64,000 bases of DNA from Rhodospirillales bacterium (lineage in GTDB: Bacteria > Pseudomonadota > Alphaproteobacteria > Rhodospirillales > JASLQF01), in assembly GCA_030744625.1 (NCBI GenBank), contig JASLQF010000001.1, forward strand, positions 1-64,000. The letters are read 5' to 3'. Both the position numbers and the translations under genes were made by a program. Under the pieces are notes generated by a model. It did not search any database. It was not told the DNA's origin and was given only the letters and a program-made list of their open reading frames with translations. Below are positions 10,426 through 20,217 of the stretch, one piece after another (within the stretch, counting starts at the first letter, position 1; every line of letters starts with the position of its first letter).

Positions 10426-13400
10426 GTGACCTTCACGTCTTCGAGATTCCCAGCCGACGCGGCTCCTTCGTCGTCGGCGGACGGACCGGCGGAAATCCTG
10501 CAAGCGGTTTCCGGCACACCACTGGTGATTCCCGGAGACGCTTGGCTGCTGAACGCGGAATTCGCCCGCCAGGGACCGGATCTTGTGCTTTCCGGGGACG
10601 ACGGAGGGCAGGTTCTGGTACGCGACTTTTTCGCCCTCGAAACGCCGCCCGACCTGACCACCTCGTCGGGCGCCATGATCGGCGCCCCGCTGGCCACCCG
10701 GCTGGCCGGGCCGATGGCCCCCGCCCAGTACGCGCAAGCGCAACCGGCGGCCAGCGCCGAGCCCATCGGCCAGATCGAGGCCATCGACGGTACCGTCGAG
10801 GTGATTCGCGCCGACGGCACGCGGATTTCCCTGACCAAGGGTGACGAGCTGTTCCAGGGCGACGTGTTGGAGTCCAGCCCCGGCGCCGCCATCGGCGTGG
10901 TGCTGGTGGACGACTCCACCTTCTCCATGGGCGAGAACGGGCGCATGGTGCTCGACGAGATGATCTATGACGCCGATACGGGGACCGGAAAAGCGGCGTT
11001 CAACATGGTTCAGGGCGTATTTTCGCTGGTCAGCGGCAAGATTGCCGAATCGGCGCCCGATCAGATGACCCTGACGACGCCGGTGGGCACGATCGGCATC
11101 CGCGGCACCACCATCGCCACCAATTCCCAGCCGCCGCCGGCGCCGTCCACCGTTTCCCTCTTGCAGGACGGCGACGGCTCGGTGGGCGAGATATCGTTCA
11201 CCAATGCCGGCGGCGCACAGGTCATCAACCAGGCGGGCGGCACCATCGCCCTCAACAGCTTCTTCCAGGCGCCGCCGCCGCCCGTGTTCCTGTCGCCGGC
11301 GCAAATCCAGCAGCAGTACGGTTCGGCGCTCAATGCGCTGCCTCCCTCTCCAGCCGACGACAGCGATGACGCCGATGCCCAGGAAGAGGACGCCGGCGAA
11401 GAGGTCGCCGAGGGCGAAGAAGGCGAGGGCGAAGGCGAGGAAGGCGAAGGCGAGGGCGAGGAGCTCGCAGAGGGCGAAGGTGAGGAAGGCGAGGGCGAGG
11501 AGCTCGCCGAGGGCGAAGGCGAGGAAGGCGAGGGCGAGGAGTTCGCCGAGGGCGAAGAAGGCGAAGGCGAGGGCGAAGAGGTAGTCGAGGGCGAAGGCGA
11601 GGAAGGCGAAGGCGAGGGCGAAGAGGTAGTCGAGGGCGAGGGCGCTCCCGAGGATGAGAACGCCGCCGCCGGCGAGGATACACCCGAGGACGAGCAGGTC
11701 GCCGAAGGCGAGGGCCCGCATGACGAAGGCCCTGGCCCGGAAGGCGGCGACGTGGCGCGTGATGCCTTCGAGGAGGCGATCGAGGCCGGCGCCAGCGAGG
11801 AAGAGGCGTTCGCGGCGGCCGCCGAGGCGGCGAGCCAGGAAGCCATCGCCGAGGGCGCCGATCCCGTCGCCGTAGCGGCGGCGGCCGAGGCGGCGCAGGC
11901 CGCCTACGAGGCGGCGATCGCCGCCGGGGCGAGCCCCGAGGAAGCCATGGCGGCGGCCGAATCGGCTGCCCAGGCGGCGGCGCCAGACGCCTTCAACGGT
12001 GACGATGGCGGCACCGGAGGTTTCGGCGGCCCCGGTCCCGGCGAGGGCGGTGGCGATGGCCCCGGTCCCGGTCCCGGCAACGGCCCCGGTCCCGGCGATG
12101 GCGGAGGCTCCGGTTCAGGCGAGGGCGGTAGCTATACCGGGACCGGCGACTACGGCAACTACGGCGGCTACGGCGGCTACGGTGATCACGACGGCGACTA
12201 CAGTATCTACGGCGGATCCGGCGATGACGAGGGCGGCTACTACGAAGGGCTCGGCGGACCGGGTAGATTCGAAGGCGGCGGCGGATCTGGTGGAATCGAC
12301 GGCGGCGGCTATTTCTTCTTCGAAGACGACGACGACGACGACCATGGAGACGACGAAATCATCGACGACGTCATCAATGCGCCCCCAGAAGTGATTTTTG
12401 GCGAGGAATTCTCCCACACTTCGGACAGCGACATCTTCACCGGCAACACCGTCAACACCGAGTTCGTGTACAGCCAGATCGAAGGGGGTGGCTTCGGCGG
12501 CACCGACGTCATCGACGATGCCGGGGGCAACCGCGACCGCATCACCTTCGAGGACCTCGACAACGTCGTCCTCAGCATGCAGGAGCTGTCGGGCGATACC
12601 ACCCGGGTAGAGATCCGCATCGCCACCAACATCCTGTCGGGCAGCAACGGCGGGTCGACCAATTCCTCCACCCTGACCTCGGCGCTCTCGTCGCCGGTCA
12701 ACACCATCAGCCTGTCCAAGGCGGTGGAGGACCTGCAGGCCCTGGACACCGGCTTGGAGGACCTCAACTCGGGCGGCGTTACCTTGTTCGGCGCCACGTC
12801 GTCGCTCGACGCGACCGCCCATTCCTTTTCGGGCTCCGAGACCGGCTACATCGTCGCCGGAACCAACGCCAACGAGACCATCGACCTCAGCGGTTTTTCC
12901 TCGGGCCTGCTCGGCACCATCATCTTCGGCAAGGGTGGCGACGACGTCCTGATCGCCGGTGGCGGGGAGGGAAACATCCTGTTCGGCGGCAGCGGCAACG
13001 ACAGCTTGACCGGCGACTCCGGCGATGACGTGCTGAACGGCGGCGGCGACAACGATACCTTCCTGTTCGGCGCCAGCACCGGCAACGACGTCATCCAGGG
13101 CGGTGACGGCATCGACACCCTGGCACCGGCCAGCACTTCGGTCACGGCATTCAGCCTGACCAACACCACATTCACCGGCATCGAGACAATCAACCTCACC
13201 GGCGGCGCCGCCGCCGGCGTCTCGGTCACGGCATTCGGCAGCCAGCTCGGCGGCATCACGTCGATCACCGGCGATGGCACCAACGACAAGCTTTTGCTGG
13301 TCAATGGCGCCGACCTCACGAATATCTCGCTCAGCGGCATCGACACCATCCGGGTCGACGCCGACAACAACAACACGGCCGGCACCACCACCCTGGCCGT

Positions 13401-14433
13401 CACCAGCTCGACCAGCTTGGCCGGCACCACCTTCACCACCGGGTCCAACACCAACCACACCCACCTGCAAAGCGACGATGGGTTGAACGTCACCGGCGCC
13501 ACCCTGTTCGTCGGGGGCAGCGGCACCAACTCCATCATCCTCGATTCAAGCGGCGATACGGCGGGCGCCGTGCTCACCGCCAATGTCTCCACCAACTTCA
13601 TCGCCGGCGGCGGCATAACGGAGATCCGCGACGCCGAGGGCATCTCCGGCGGCGGCGACGAGATCATCCAAAGCGTCGACGGCCTCAACCTCGGCGGCGT
13701 CGTCCTCAATGGCATCGCCCAGGTCAACATCGACAGCGACAACAGCGGCGTATCGGCGCTGACGGTCAATAGCGCCACCAATCTCGGCGGCACCACCGTC
13801 AACGGCGGCAGCGACGCCAACGACGTCATTCAAGTGGCGGTCGGCGGCGCCACCGTCAGCTTCGCCTCCACCACCCTGAACAACATCAGCCAGATCATCG
13901 GCAGCACCAGCGCCGACAACATCACCGGCCCGGGATCGGGCGACATCATCATCACCGGCGGCCAGGGCGCCGATGCCCTGTACCTGACGGGATCGGGCAG
14001 CCACACGGTGCGCTTCGACGCCGCCAACGAGTTCGGCGACACCATCAACAGCTTCACAGCCGGTGGCACCAACGACCTCATCGACTTCAACGCCAACGTA
14101 TCGCGGGGTGCCGGCAACGTGTTCGAATCGCTGGCTACCGGCAACGCCGTCGGCGCCAACACGGCGGTGGTCAGTTACACCACCGACGTCACCAACTTCG
14201 CCACCGATACCGACGTGGCCACGGCGCTCAACGCCCTGACCGGGCTCGCCGCCGGCAACACCATGCTGTTCGCCGTCGGCAACGGCATCGACAGCGAGGC
14301 GTGGTACTGGACCGACGGCGGCGGCGGCACCGCGGATGGCGTCGTCGAGGCGGCCGAGCTGTCCCAGGTAGCGCAGCTCAGCGGCGTCGACAACGACTCC
14401 CTCACCGCCGCCGACTTCGACGGGTTCGCCTAG
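10426..14433 (+). CDS. Giant secreted FecR-domain / RTX-type repeat protein, probable T1SS substrate
   Basis: 1335 aa: FecR-like domain ([32 protein letters not shown]...), EGEGEE low-complexity, Ala-rich helical and Gly/Pro-rich segments, RTX-like [29 protein letters not shown], flanked by T1SS genes. Confidence 0.85.
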   Translation: MTFTSSRFPADAAPSSSADGPAEILQAVSGTPLVIPGDAWLLNAEFARQGPDLVLSGDDGGQVLVRDFFALETPPDLTTSSGAMIGAPLATRLAGPMAPAQYAQAQPAASAEPIGQIEAIDGTVEVIRADGTRISLTKGDELFQGDVLESSPGAAIGVVLVDDSTFSMGENGRMVLDEMIYDADTGTGKAAFNMVQGVFSLVSGKIAESAPDQMTLTTPVGTIGIRGTTIATNSQPPPAPSTVSLLQDGDGSVGEISFTNAGGAQVINQAGGTIALNSFFQAPPPPVFLSPAQIQQQYGSALNALPPSPADDSDDADAQEEDAGEEVAEGEEGEGEGEEGEGEGEELAEGEGEEGEGEELAEGEGEEGEGEEFAEGEEGEGEGEEVVEGEGEEGEGEGEEVVEGEGAPEDENAAAGEDTPEDEQVAEGEGPHDEGPGPEGGDVARDAFEEAIEAGASEEEAFAAAAEAASQEAIAEGADPVAVAAAAEAAQAAYEAAIAAGASPEEAMAAAESAAQAAAPDAFNGDDGGTGGFGGPGPGEGGGDGPGPGPGNGPGPGDGGGSGSGEGGSYTGTGDYGNYGGYGGYGDHDGDYSIYGGSGDDEGGYYEGLGGPGRFEGGGGSGGIDGGGYFFFEDDDDDDHGDDEIIDDVINAPPEVIFGEEFSHTSDSDIFTGNTVNTEFVYSQIEGGGFGGTDVIDDAGGNRDRITFEDLDNVVLSMQELSGDTTRVEIRIATNILSGSNGGSTNSSTLTSALSSPVNTISLSKAVEDLQALDTGLEDLNSGGVTLFGATSSLDATAHSFSGSETGYIVAGTNANETIDLSGFSSGLLGTIIFGKGGDDVLIAGGGEGNILFGGSGNDSLTGDSGDDVLNGGGDNDTFLFGASTGNDVIQGGDGIDTLAPASTSVTAFSLTNTTFTGIETINLTGGAAAGVSVTAFGSQLGGITSITGDGTNDKLLLVNGADLTNISLSGIDTIRVDADNNNTAGTTTLAVTSSTSLAGTTFTTGSNTNHTHLQSDDGLNVTGATLFVGGSGTNSIILDSSGDTAGAVLTANVSTNFIAGGGITEIRDAEGISGGGDEIIQSVDGLNLGGVVLNGIAQVNIDSDNSGVSALTVNSATNLGGTTVNGGSDANDVIQVAVGGATVSFASTTLNNISQIIGSTSADNITGPGSGDIIITGGQGADALYLTGSGSHTVRFDAANEFGDTINSFTAGGTNDLIDFNANVSRGAGNVFESLATGNAVGANTAVVSYTTDVTNFATDTDVATALNALTGLAAGNTMLFAVGNGIDSEAWYWTDGGGGTADGVVEAAELSQVAQLSGVDNDSLTAADFDGFA
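11395..11650 (+). repeat. In-frame GAGGGC/GAAGGC minisatellite encoding EGEGEE(L/F)AEGEGEE
   Basis: Imperfect tandem units of about 39-45 bp built from 6-bp GAGGGC/GAAGGC blocks. Confidence 0.8.
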
Positions 14434-14629
14434 GTTCCGGGGCCGGCCTTGTGGGGGAAACCGGGCGCCGGCCCATTCGTGTACACTTCTCTCTCAGGCG
14501 CTCCCTGCCGCGCCCGCCCGTGCGGTGAGCCGCCCCGCCGTGCTACGCTTGCGGCTCACGAAAGGTTGCGATCGCCCCGCCGCCGTGGTGTGATCGCGGC
14601 GCCGTCATGATGGGAACGAGCCGCCTTCC

Positions 14630-16432
14630 ATGAGAGAGCTGTTCACACGCCTGTTCTCGCGGCCCGGCATCGCCGCCGAACTCCTGGTGGCGTCGCTTTT
14701 CGCCAACATGCTGGCGCTGGCCATGCCGGTGTTTGTCATCCAGGTTCTCAACCGCTACGTCGCCTACGGGGTGGACCAGACACTGGCGACGCTGACGGCG
14801 GGGGCGGCGATCGCGGTGTTCTTCGAATTCGGTTTCCGCCAGGCGCGGCTCAAGCTCGCCACCGTGGTCAACGCGCCCAAGGACGAGGCCCTGGACACCG
14901 CCGCCTTCGGTGTCTTGACCAGCGCCAAGATGGCTGCCATCGACATGCTGCCGCCGGGCCTGCGCCGGGAGATCATGAGTGGCACCGAGTCGGTGTTGGC
15001 CGCCTACAACGCCCCCAACGTCTGTTCCGTGCTCGATGTGCCCTTTGCGTTGATCTTCGTGATGGCGCTGGCGCTTTTGAGCCCGGCGATCGCGCTCGTC
15101 GTCGCCTGTTTCCTGGTGGCGGTATTCGCCGTCGCCGTCTTGAGCTTGTCGTCGCTGCGCGGACCGACGCGTGAGATGATCGCGGTCTCGGGCCGCCGCA
15201 ACATGCTGGTGAGTTCGGCCATGACGGCGGCCAACACGGTGCGGGCTTTCAACGCCGCCGGGTTTCTGCGCCGGCTTTGGCGCACCGAAGGAGACACCTT
15301 CCGGCGGCTCAGGCTGCGCATCACGGCGCGTCTCGGCCTGGTCCAATCCCTGACTCAGAGCTCCCAGGCATTGATGGGCATTACCGTGATCACCATGGGT
15401 GCCATCCTCGTGGTGCGGGGAGAGCTCGACGTGGGGGCGCTCATCGGCTGCAATATCCTGGCGGCGCGGGCGCTCGGGCCCATCGCCAAGCTGGCGACGC
15501 TGGGCGAGGCCTTCGCCAAGGCCCGCCAATCCCTCGACATGTTCAAGGAGTTTTCCCGGCTGCCCCAGGAGCGCCAGCAGGGCTCGGCCGTCGATGGCTA
15601 CAAGGGTGCCGTCGAGTTCAAGGACGTTGCCTTCGGCTATCCGGGGAGCAGGGCGCCGCTTTTCGAATCCCTGTCGCTCAAGCTGGAGCCGGGCTCGGTG
15701 CTCGTCGTCACCGGGTCCAACGGTTCGGGCAAGACGACCTTGGCACGGTTGTTGGTGGGATTGATCGAACCCAGCCGCGGCCAGATCCTGGTGGACGGCG
15801 TCGACCTCGCCCAGGTGGTTCCCATGTGGTGGCGACGCCAGGTTGCCTTCCTGCCCCAGGAGCCGCGCTTCTTCAACGCCTCCCTGCGCGACAATATCCT
15901 CGCCTTCAATCCCGAACTCGACGAAAGCGGTCTCAACCAACTCATCGACAGCGCCGGCCTGCGTCCCTTCGTGAGCCAGAACCCCGAGGGTTTCGACGCC
16001 ATGGTAGCCAACAACGGCGACAACCTGTCGCTCGGCATCCGCCGCCGGCTGGCCCTGGCCCGGGCGCTGGCCACCGACGGGCCGCTCGCCGTGTTCGACG
16101 AGCCCACGGAGGGCCTGGACGCGGAGGGATGCGCCCACATCTACGCGACCCTGAACCGCCTGGCCGGCGGCGGCCGCACCATCATCGCCTTTTCCCATGA
16201 CGCCAACATCGTCAAGGGCACGCACCAGGTGCTCGACCTCAACGCGAAACCGATACCGGTGCTGAGCGGTCCCAAGACACCGGCGGCGGTGATGGGCGAG
16301 GTGTCCCCCGCCGTCGCGGCGCCCGTGGTCGCCTCGGTGGACATGGAGCCCGCGAAGGCGGCGGACGAGGCGCCCGGGAAGGAACGGACGGCGGACGGCA
16401 AGAAAGCGGCCCGCGGGAAGGCACGATCGTGA
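14630..16432 (+). CDS. Type I secretion ABC transporter (permease-ATPase fusion)
   Basis: N-terminal TM region; Walker A TGSNGSGKTTL; Walker B PLAVFDEPTEGLD; signature-position LSLGIRRRLALARAL. Confidence 0.9.
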   Translation: MRELFTRLFSRPGIAAELLVASLFANMLALAMPVFVIQVLNRYVAYGVDQTLATLTAGAAIAVFFEFGFRQARLKLATVVNAPKDEALDTAAFGVLTSAKMAAIDMLPPGLRREIMSGTESVLAAYNAPNVCSVLDVPFALIFVMALALLSPAIALVVACFLVAVFAVAVLSLSSLRGPTREMIAVSGRRNMLVSSAMTAANTVRAFNAAGFLRRLWRTEGDTFRRLRLRITARLGLVQSLTQSSQALMGITVITMGAILVVRGELDVGALIGCNILAARALGPIAKLATLGEAFAKARQSLDMFKEFSRLPQERQQGSAVDGYKGAVEFKDVAFGYPGSRAPLFESLSLKLEPGSVLVVTGSNGSGKTTLARLLVGLIEPSRGQILVDGVDLAQVVPMWWRRQVAFLPQEPRFFNASLRDNILAFNPELDESGLNQLIDSAGLRPFVSQNPEGFDAMVANNGDNLSLGIRRRLALARALATDGPLAVFDEPTEGLDAEGCAHIYATLNRLAGGGRTIIAFSHDANIVKGTHQVLDLNAKPIPVLSGPKTPAAVMGEVSPAVAAPVVASVDMEPAKAADEAPGKERTADGKKAARGKARS

Positions 16433-17730
16433 ACGAGACACCGCAAAACGAGGTCGGGGTACGCGAGGCGGCGGGTGCCGGCACCCATCTCTTCATAATC
16501 CTGTGCGCCGGGTTGGTGATCGCCTTCCTGGCGTGGGCCCATTTCGGCAAGATCGACATCGTCAGCAGCGCCATGGGCGAGGTGGTCCCTTCGAGTCAGG
16601 TGAAGAACGTCCAGAACCTGGAAGGGGGGATCGTGCGTCAATTTCTGGTCCGCGAGGGCGACCGCGTAAAGGTGGGGCAGCCGCTGGTCATTCTGGAATC
16701 GACGGCGAGCGGCGCCGATGTCCAGGAGCTCGAAGTGCGCATCGCTTCCCACAAGGTGGACATTGCGCGCCTTGAGGCGGAGCTCGCCAACGCCCCGGTG
16801 CCCAAGTTTTCCGACGAACTCATCCTCGGCAACCTGGACTTGGTGCGACAGGCCCACGAAATGTTCAAGACCCGGCGCAGCCGCGCCAAGAACGAACTGG
16901 CGGGTTACCAAGAGTTGGCTAACCAGCGTCGACAGGAGATCCGGGAAATATCGGCCCGCCTTGCCAACGAGCGGGAAAGGCTCAAGCTGCTGGGCGAACA
17001 GATCTCCATCAGCGATGAGCTGCTCAAGAGCGACCTGACCAACCGAATGCTGCACTTGAACCTGCTCAAGGAGGCGTCCGACCTGAAGGGCCGCATCGGC
17101 GAGGACGGCGCCGCGCTGAAACGTGCCAAGGCCGCCTTCAGCGAAGCCAAGGTCAACATCGAGACGTTCAGCGACACCGTTCAGGAACAGGTGCGCAAGG
17201 ACCTCGAGCTGAAGAGCCGCGCCCTCGAGGAACTCTCCAACCGCCTCGAGAAGTTCGCCGACAGCCTGCAACGCCGCGTCCTGCGTTCGCCCGTCGACGG
17301 TGTGGTCAAGACGCTCTACGTGTATACGGTGGGTGGCGTCGTGCAGCCCGGCGCCACGGTCGTCGACGTGGTGCCCGGCACCGACCGCCTGGTCATCGAG
17401 GCCAAGCTCTCCCCCCAGGACATCGGCTACGTCCATGCCGGGCAGACGGCCACCGTGCGCCTGGCCTCGTCGGACGCGGCGCGCTTCGGCAACCTCGACG
17501 GCGAGGTGGTGCAGGTCAGCCCCGACACCATCGAAACCACCGAGGGCATACCTTACTACAAGGTGCGCATCGCCACCGCGCGTGACTATTTCGAGACCAA
17601 GGACGAGCGCTATCGTCTGGTGCCCGGTGTCCAGGTCATGTGCAATATCCTCACCGGACAACGCTCGGTGCTGCAATACCTGGCCGACCCGTTCCTGGGA
17701 TCCTTCCGCCAGGCGCTTCGCGAACGATAG
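16429..17730 (+). CDS. HlyD family T1SS periplasmic adaptor
   Basis: Single TM, biotinyl-lipoyl-like VQNLEGGIVRQFLVREGDRVKVGQPL, coiled coil, VLRSPVDGVVKTL; start overlaps the ABC gene stop. Confidence 0.9.
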   Translation: MNETPQNEVGVREAAGAGTHLFIILCAGLVIAFLAWAHFGKIDIVSSAMGEVVPSSQVKNVQNLEGGIVRQFLVREGDRVKVGQPLVILESTASGADVQELEVRIASHKVDIARLEAELANAPVPKFSDELILGNLDLVRQAHEMFKTRRSRAKNELAGYQELANQRRQEIREISARLANERERLKLLGEQISISDELLKSDLTNRMLHLNLLKEASDLKGRIGEDGAALKRAKAAFSEAKVNIETFSDTVQEQVRKDLELKSRALEELSNRLEKFADSLQRRVLRSPVDGVVKTLYVYTVGGVVQPGATVVDVVPGTDRLVIEAKLSPQDIGYVHAGQTATVRLASSDAARFGNLDGEVVQVSPDTIETTEGIPYYKVRIATARDYFETKDERYRLVPGVQVMCNILTGQRSVLQYLADPFLGSFRQALRER

Positions 17731-17775
17731 CCACGGCGGCCGACGGGCGCGCGACTTTTCACCCCCAAGCCATTA

Positions 17776-17791
17776 TGGACCATTTGGTCCA
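17776..17791. promoter_or_regulatory. TetR-type operator candidate 1 (TGGACCATTTGGTCCA)
   Basis: Perfect 6-bp inverted arms with 4-bp spacer upstream of the TetR gene. Confidence 0.65.
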
Positions 17792-17894
17792 ACAAGGTTG
17801 GGGTCCCTTGCCGTGCCAGTTTTTCGCATGAGTCAGCCGTTTTTTCGCGGTTTCCCGTCAAACAAGAGAAGCGCAACAATACCCCACTATAGAC

Positions 17895-17910
17895 TGGACT
17901 TTTCGGTCCT
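17895..17910. promoter_or_regulatory. TetR-type operator candidate 2 (TGGACTTTTCGGTCCT)
   Basis: Matches TGGACC-N4-GGTCCA with mismatches; upstream of the TetR gene; followed by a degenerate third copy TTAACTGATAGGTTCC at 17910-17925. Confidence 0.6.
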
Positions 17911-17957
17911 TAACTGATAGGTTCCGTTATCACGTATGCCAATGGGGGAGCAAACCA

Positions 17958-18536
17958 ATGGCGCGGCCCCGGGAATTCGACACCATCCAGGTCCTCGAAC
18001 AGGCGACGCACCTGTTCCTGGTCAAGGGCTACGCGGCAACGTCCCTTCGCCACCTCATTGCCGCCATGGACATCAGCAAGAGCAGTTTCTACGAAGCCTT
18101 TGACAGCAAACAGGACTTGTATCTTCTGGTGCTCGACAGATACATTGACAAGATTGTGGACCAATTGGTCTCCACCCTTGGCCAGGGCGCCTCGCCACGC
18201 ACGGCGATCGCGGTCTCCTTCAACGACATCATCGACGGCGCCATGGCCGGCGACGATTGCCTCGGTTGCCTGCTCACCAACGCCGCGGCCGAGGTATGCG
18301 CCGATGACGCCGCCGCCGGGCGCATCGCCCATGGCCTGGCGCGCCAGGAAGAGGCCTATTACGAAGCCATTGTGCGCGCCCAACGGTCCGGGGAAGTCCC
18401 ACCCGGGCACGATGCGCGAGCCCTGGCCCGTTTCCTGACGACCAGCGCCAACGGCCTGCAGCTCATGGCCAAGGCAACATCGGACCGCATGGCGCTCTAC
18501 GACGTGGCGCGGGTCGTTCTATCGTGTTTGGACTGA
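17958..18536 (+). CDS. TetR/AcrR family transcriptional regulator
   Basis: N-terminal HTH ...ATHLFLVKGYAATSLRHLIAAMDISKSSFYEAFDSKQDLYLLVLDRYID. Confidence 0.9.
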   Translation: MARPREFDTIQVLEQATHLFLVKGYAATSLRHLIAAMDISKSSFYEAFDSKQDLYLLVLDRYIDKIVDQLVSTLGQGASPRTAIAVSFNDIIDGAMAGDDCLGCLLTNAAAEVCADDAAAGRIAHGLARQEEAYYEAIVRAQRSGEVPPGHDARALARFLTTSANGLQLMAKATSDRMALYDVARVVLSCLD

Positions 18537-18546
18537 AAAGCAATAA

Positions 18547-18562
18547 TGGACCGAACGGTATT
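18547..18562. promoter_or_regulatory. TetR-type operator candidate (TGGACCGAACGGTATT)
   Basis: Same motif just after the TetR stop codon. Confidence 0.5.
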
Positions 18563-18787
18563 AGGTCGGGGCAGGGCCTCTCCGTGCCGTCCGACCCGCG
18601 GGTCCCGACATTGGGCAAGCTCCCGGCCAAGGCGGCTGATCCTCGCTCCGCGGAGCGCCGCCATGACCGGTACGGTCTCCACGAGCCGCGCCGTGCGCAT
18701 AATAATGCTTTGCAGTCATGCACTTAAAACGATTCGGAAGGTGCCCGGCACGTGTGAGTGAGAAGCGCGCCAAGAAAGCTAGAATTA

Positions 18788-18803
18788 TGGACCGAAAGGT
18801 CGC
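18788..18803. promoter_or_regulatory. TetR-type operator candidate (TGGACCGAAAGGTCGC)
   Basis: Same motif in the convergent intergenic region. Confidence 0.55.
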
Positions 18804-18848
18804 AATTCGCCTTCGGAGGACGCGCGACCCATAAGGGCAGCGACTGTC

Positions 18849-20162
18849 TTATAGGCCCTTGGCGGACTGCCTGGAAGTAAGTGGACCGATAGGTTCAATA
18901 GCTGGACGGCGCCGCCGGGTTCTTGTGCCGGGAAGCCCGAAGATCTCGATGGGGTTGGTCACCCCCTTCAGTTCCTGGCGGCCCAGGGATACCCAATCGT
19001 GCTTCAGGTTGTTGGCGAAATCGCCGCTCACCAGGACGCGCCGGCCCAGTTCCTTGGTCTGGCCCTCGATGCGCGCCACCTCGTTGGCGGCCGGGCCGAT
19101 GACCGAGAACTCGAGGCGTTCGGGAACGCCGATATTGCCATACATGACGTCGCCGACGTGCAGGCCGAGGCCGTAGGAAAGGACCTGTTTCCCCTTTTTC
19201 CGGCGTTGCCGGTTGATCTTGGCGAGGCGTTTTTCCGCCTCGCGGGCCGCAGCCAGCGCCGATTTGCAGGCCTGGCGGGCCGTCGCCTCGCCCTTGCGGA
19301 TGGGGAATATGGCGAGCACCGCATCGCCGATAAAGCGCAGCACCTCGCCGCCGTGGGCCAGGACGGCCCCGGCGGTGCACTCGAAATAGTCGTTGAGCGC
19401 CGCGAGAAACTCCTGGGGCGGCATGGCGTCCGCCATGGGCGTCGAATCGCGCAGGTCGCAGTACCAGATGACGGCGTGGATGGTCTCGCCGTCGCCGCGC
19501 TTGATCTGGCCGCTGAGAACCTGCCGGCCGGCGCCGGGGCCGAGATAGGCGTGCAGGATATTGCGCGCAATCTGGTCCTTGATGCGCATGCGGCAGGTCA
19601 CGGCGAGGCGGCTCTGGATGCGAAGCAGGGCGCCGATATCGTGATCGGCGAAGCCGGACCGCCGGTCGGTGGTCCACGATCCGATCATGCCGTGCTCGTA
19701 GGCCTGGAGGTTCTCCTCGTCGGCGAAACGCACGTGGTAGGCCAGGTAATCGGTGCCCCCCGAAGCGCGGAATTCCTTTAGGACCGGAAAGTCCAAAACG
19801 GCCTGTGGCCCAGCCAGACGGCGCCGCAGGTAGGGAATGTCGGTTTCGATCATGTGATAGAAGGGGCTTTGCTTCCAGCCTTCGCCACGCGCTCCATGGC
19901 GGAATCCGACCGATTTCAGCCCCTCTTCGCGATGCCAGGTGAGGCCGATCGCCGAAAACAGCGGGTGCAGCGTGCCGAAGGTCAGAAAGGCCCGGAAAAC
20001 AGGGATGCCGGCGGCCCTCAGGCGCTCGCAACAGCCTTCCACGAGGGCCTCGACCTCGGTCTCGCCGAGGGCCTCGTTCATGAGCCAGTCGGCGACCCTG
20101 TCGACCAGACCGCCAGCCGTGCCCGTTTCCCCCGCTTCATGCTCGAAAGCGTCGTCCTTCAT
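18849..20162 (-). CDS. Class III adenylate/guanylate cyclase
   Basis: Catalytic domain VIWYCDLRDSTPMADAMPPQEFLAALNDYFECTAGAVLAHGGEVLRFIGDAVLAIFPI; likely start MKDDAFEH at 20162. Confidence 0.85.
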   Translation of the reverse strand: MKDDAFEHEAGETGTAGGLVDRVADWLMNEALGETEVEALVEGCCERLRAAGIPVFRAFLTFGTLHPLFSAIGLTWHREEGLKSVGFRHGARGEGWKQSPFYHMIETDIPYLRRRLAGPQAVLDFPVLKEFRASGGTDYLAYHVRFADEENLQAYEHGMIGSWTTDRRSGFADHDIGALLRIQSRLAVTCRMRIKDQIARNILHAYLGPGAGRQVLSGQIKRGDGETIHAVIWYCDLRDSTPMADAMPPQEFLAALNDYFECTAGAVLAHGGEVLRFIGDAVLAIFPIRKGEATARQACKSALAAAREAEKRLAKINRQRRKKGKQVLSYGLGLHVGDVMYGNIGVPERLEFSVIGPAANEVARIEGQTKELGRRVLVSGDFANNLKHDWVSLGRQELKGVTNPIEIFGLPGTRTRRRRPAIEPIGPLTSRQSAKGL

Positions 20163-20217
20163 GGTCTTCCTGGCCTTCCTCGCCTCCGCCGCGACCCGTG
20201 GCGCTCGGCTCATACTA

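Noticed and set aside
10411-11721. 436-aa minus-strand ORF with repeated [14 protein letters not shown] pattern
   Set aside because: It is the reverse reading of the GAGGGC minisatellite in the FecR/RTX gene; the apparent hydrophobic repeats are a by-product.
14543-16441. 632-aa minus-strand ORF opposite the T1SS ATPase
   Set aside because: Shadow ORF: low-complexity His/Arg/Gly-rich translation with no recognisable domain, fully antisense to a clear ABC ATPase in a GC-rich genome.
18157-18172. TGGACCAATTGGTCTC inside the TetR gene as a strong operator
   Set aside because: It codes for conserved-looking VDQLVS residues and may be coincidental; mentioned within the cluster but not listed as an independent feature.
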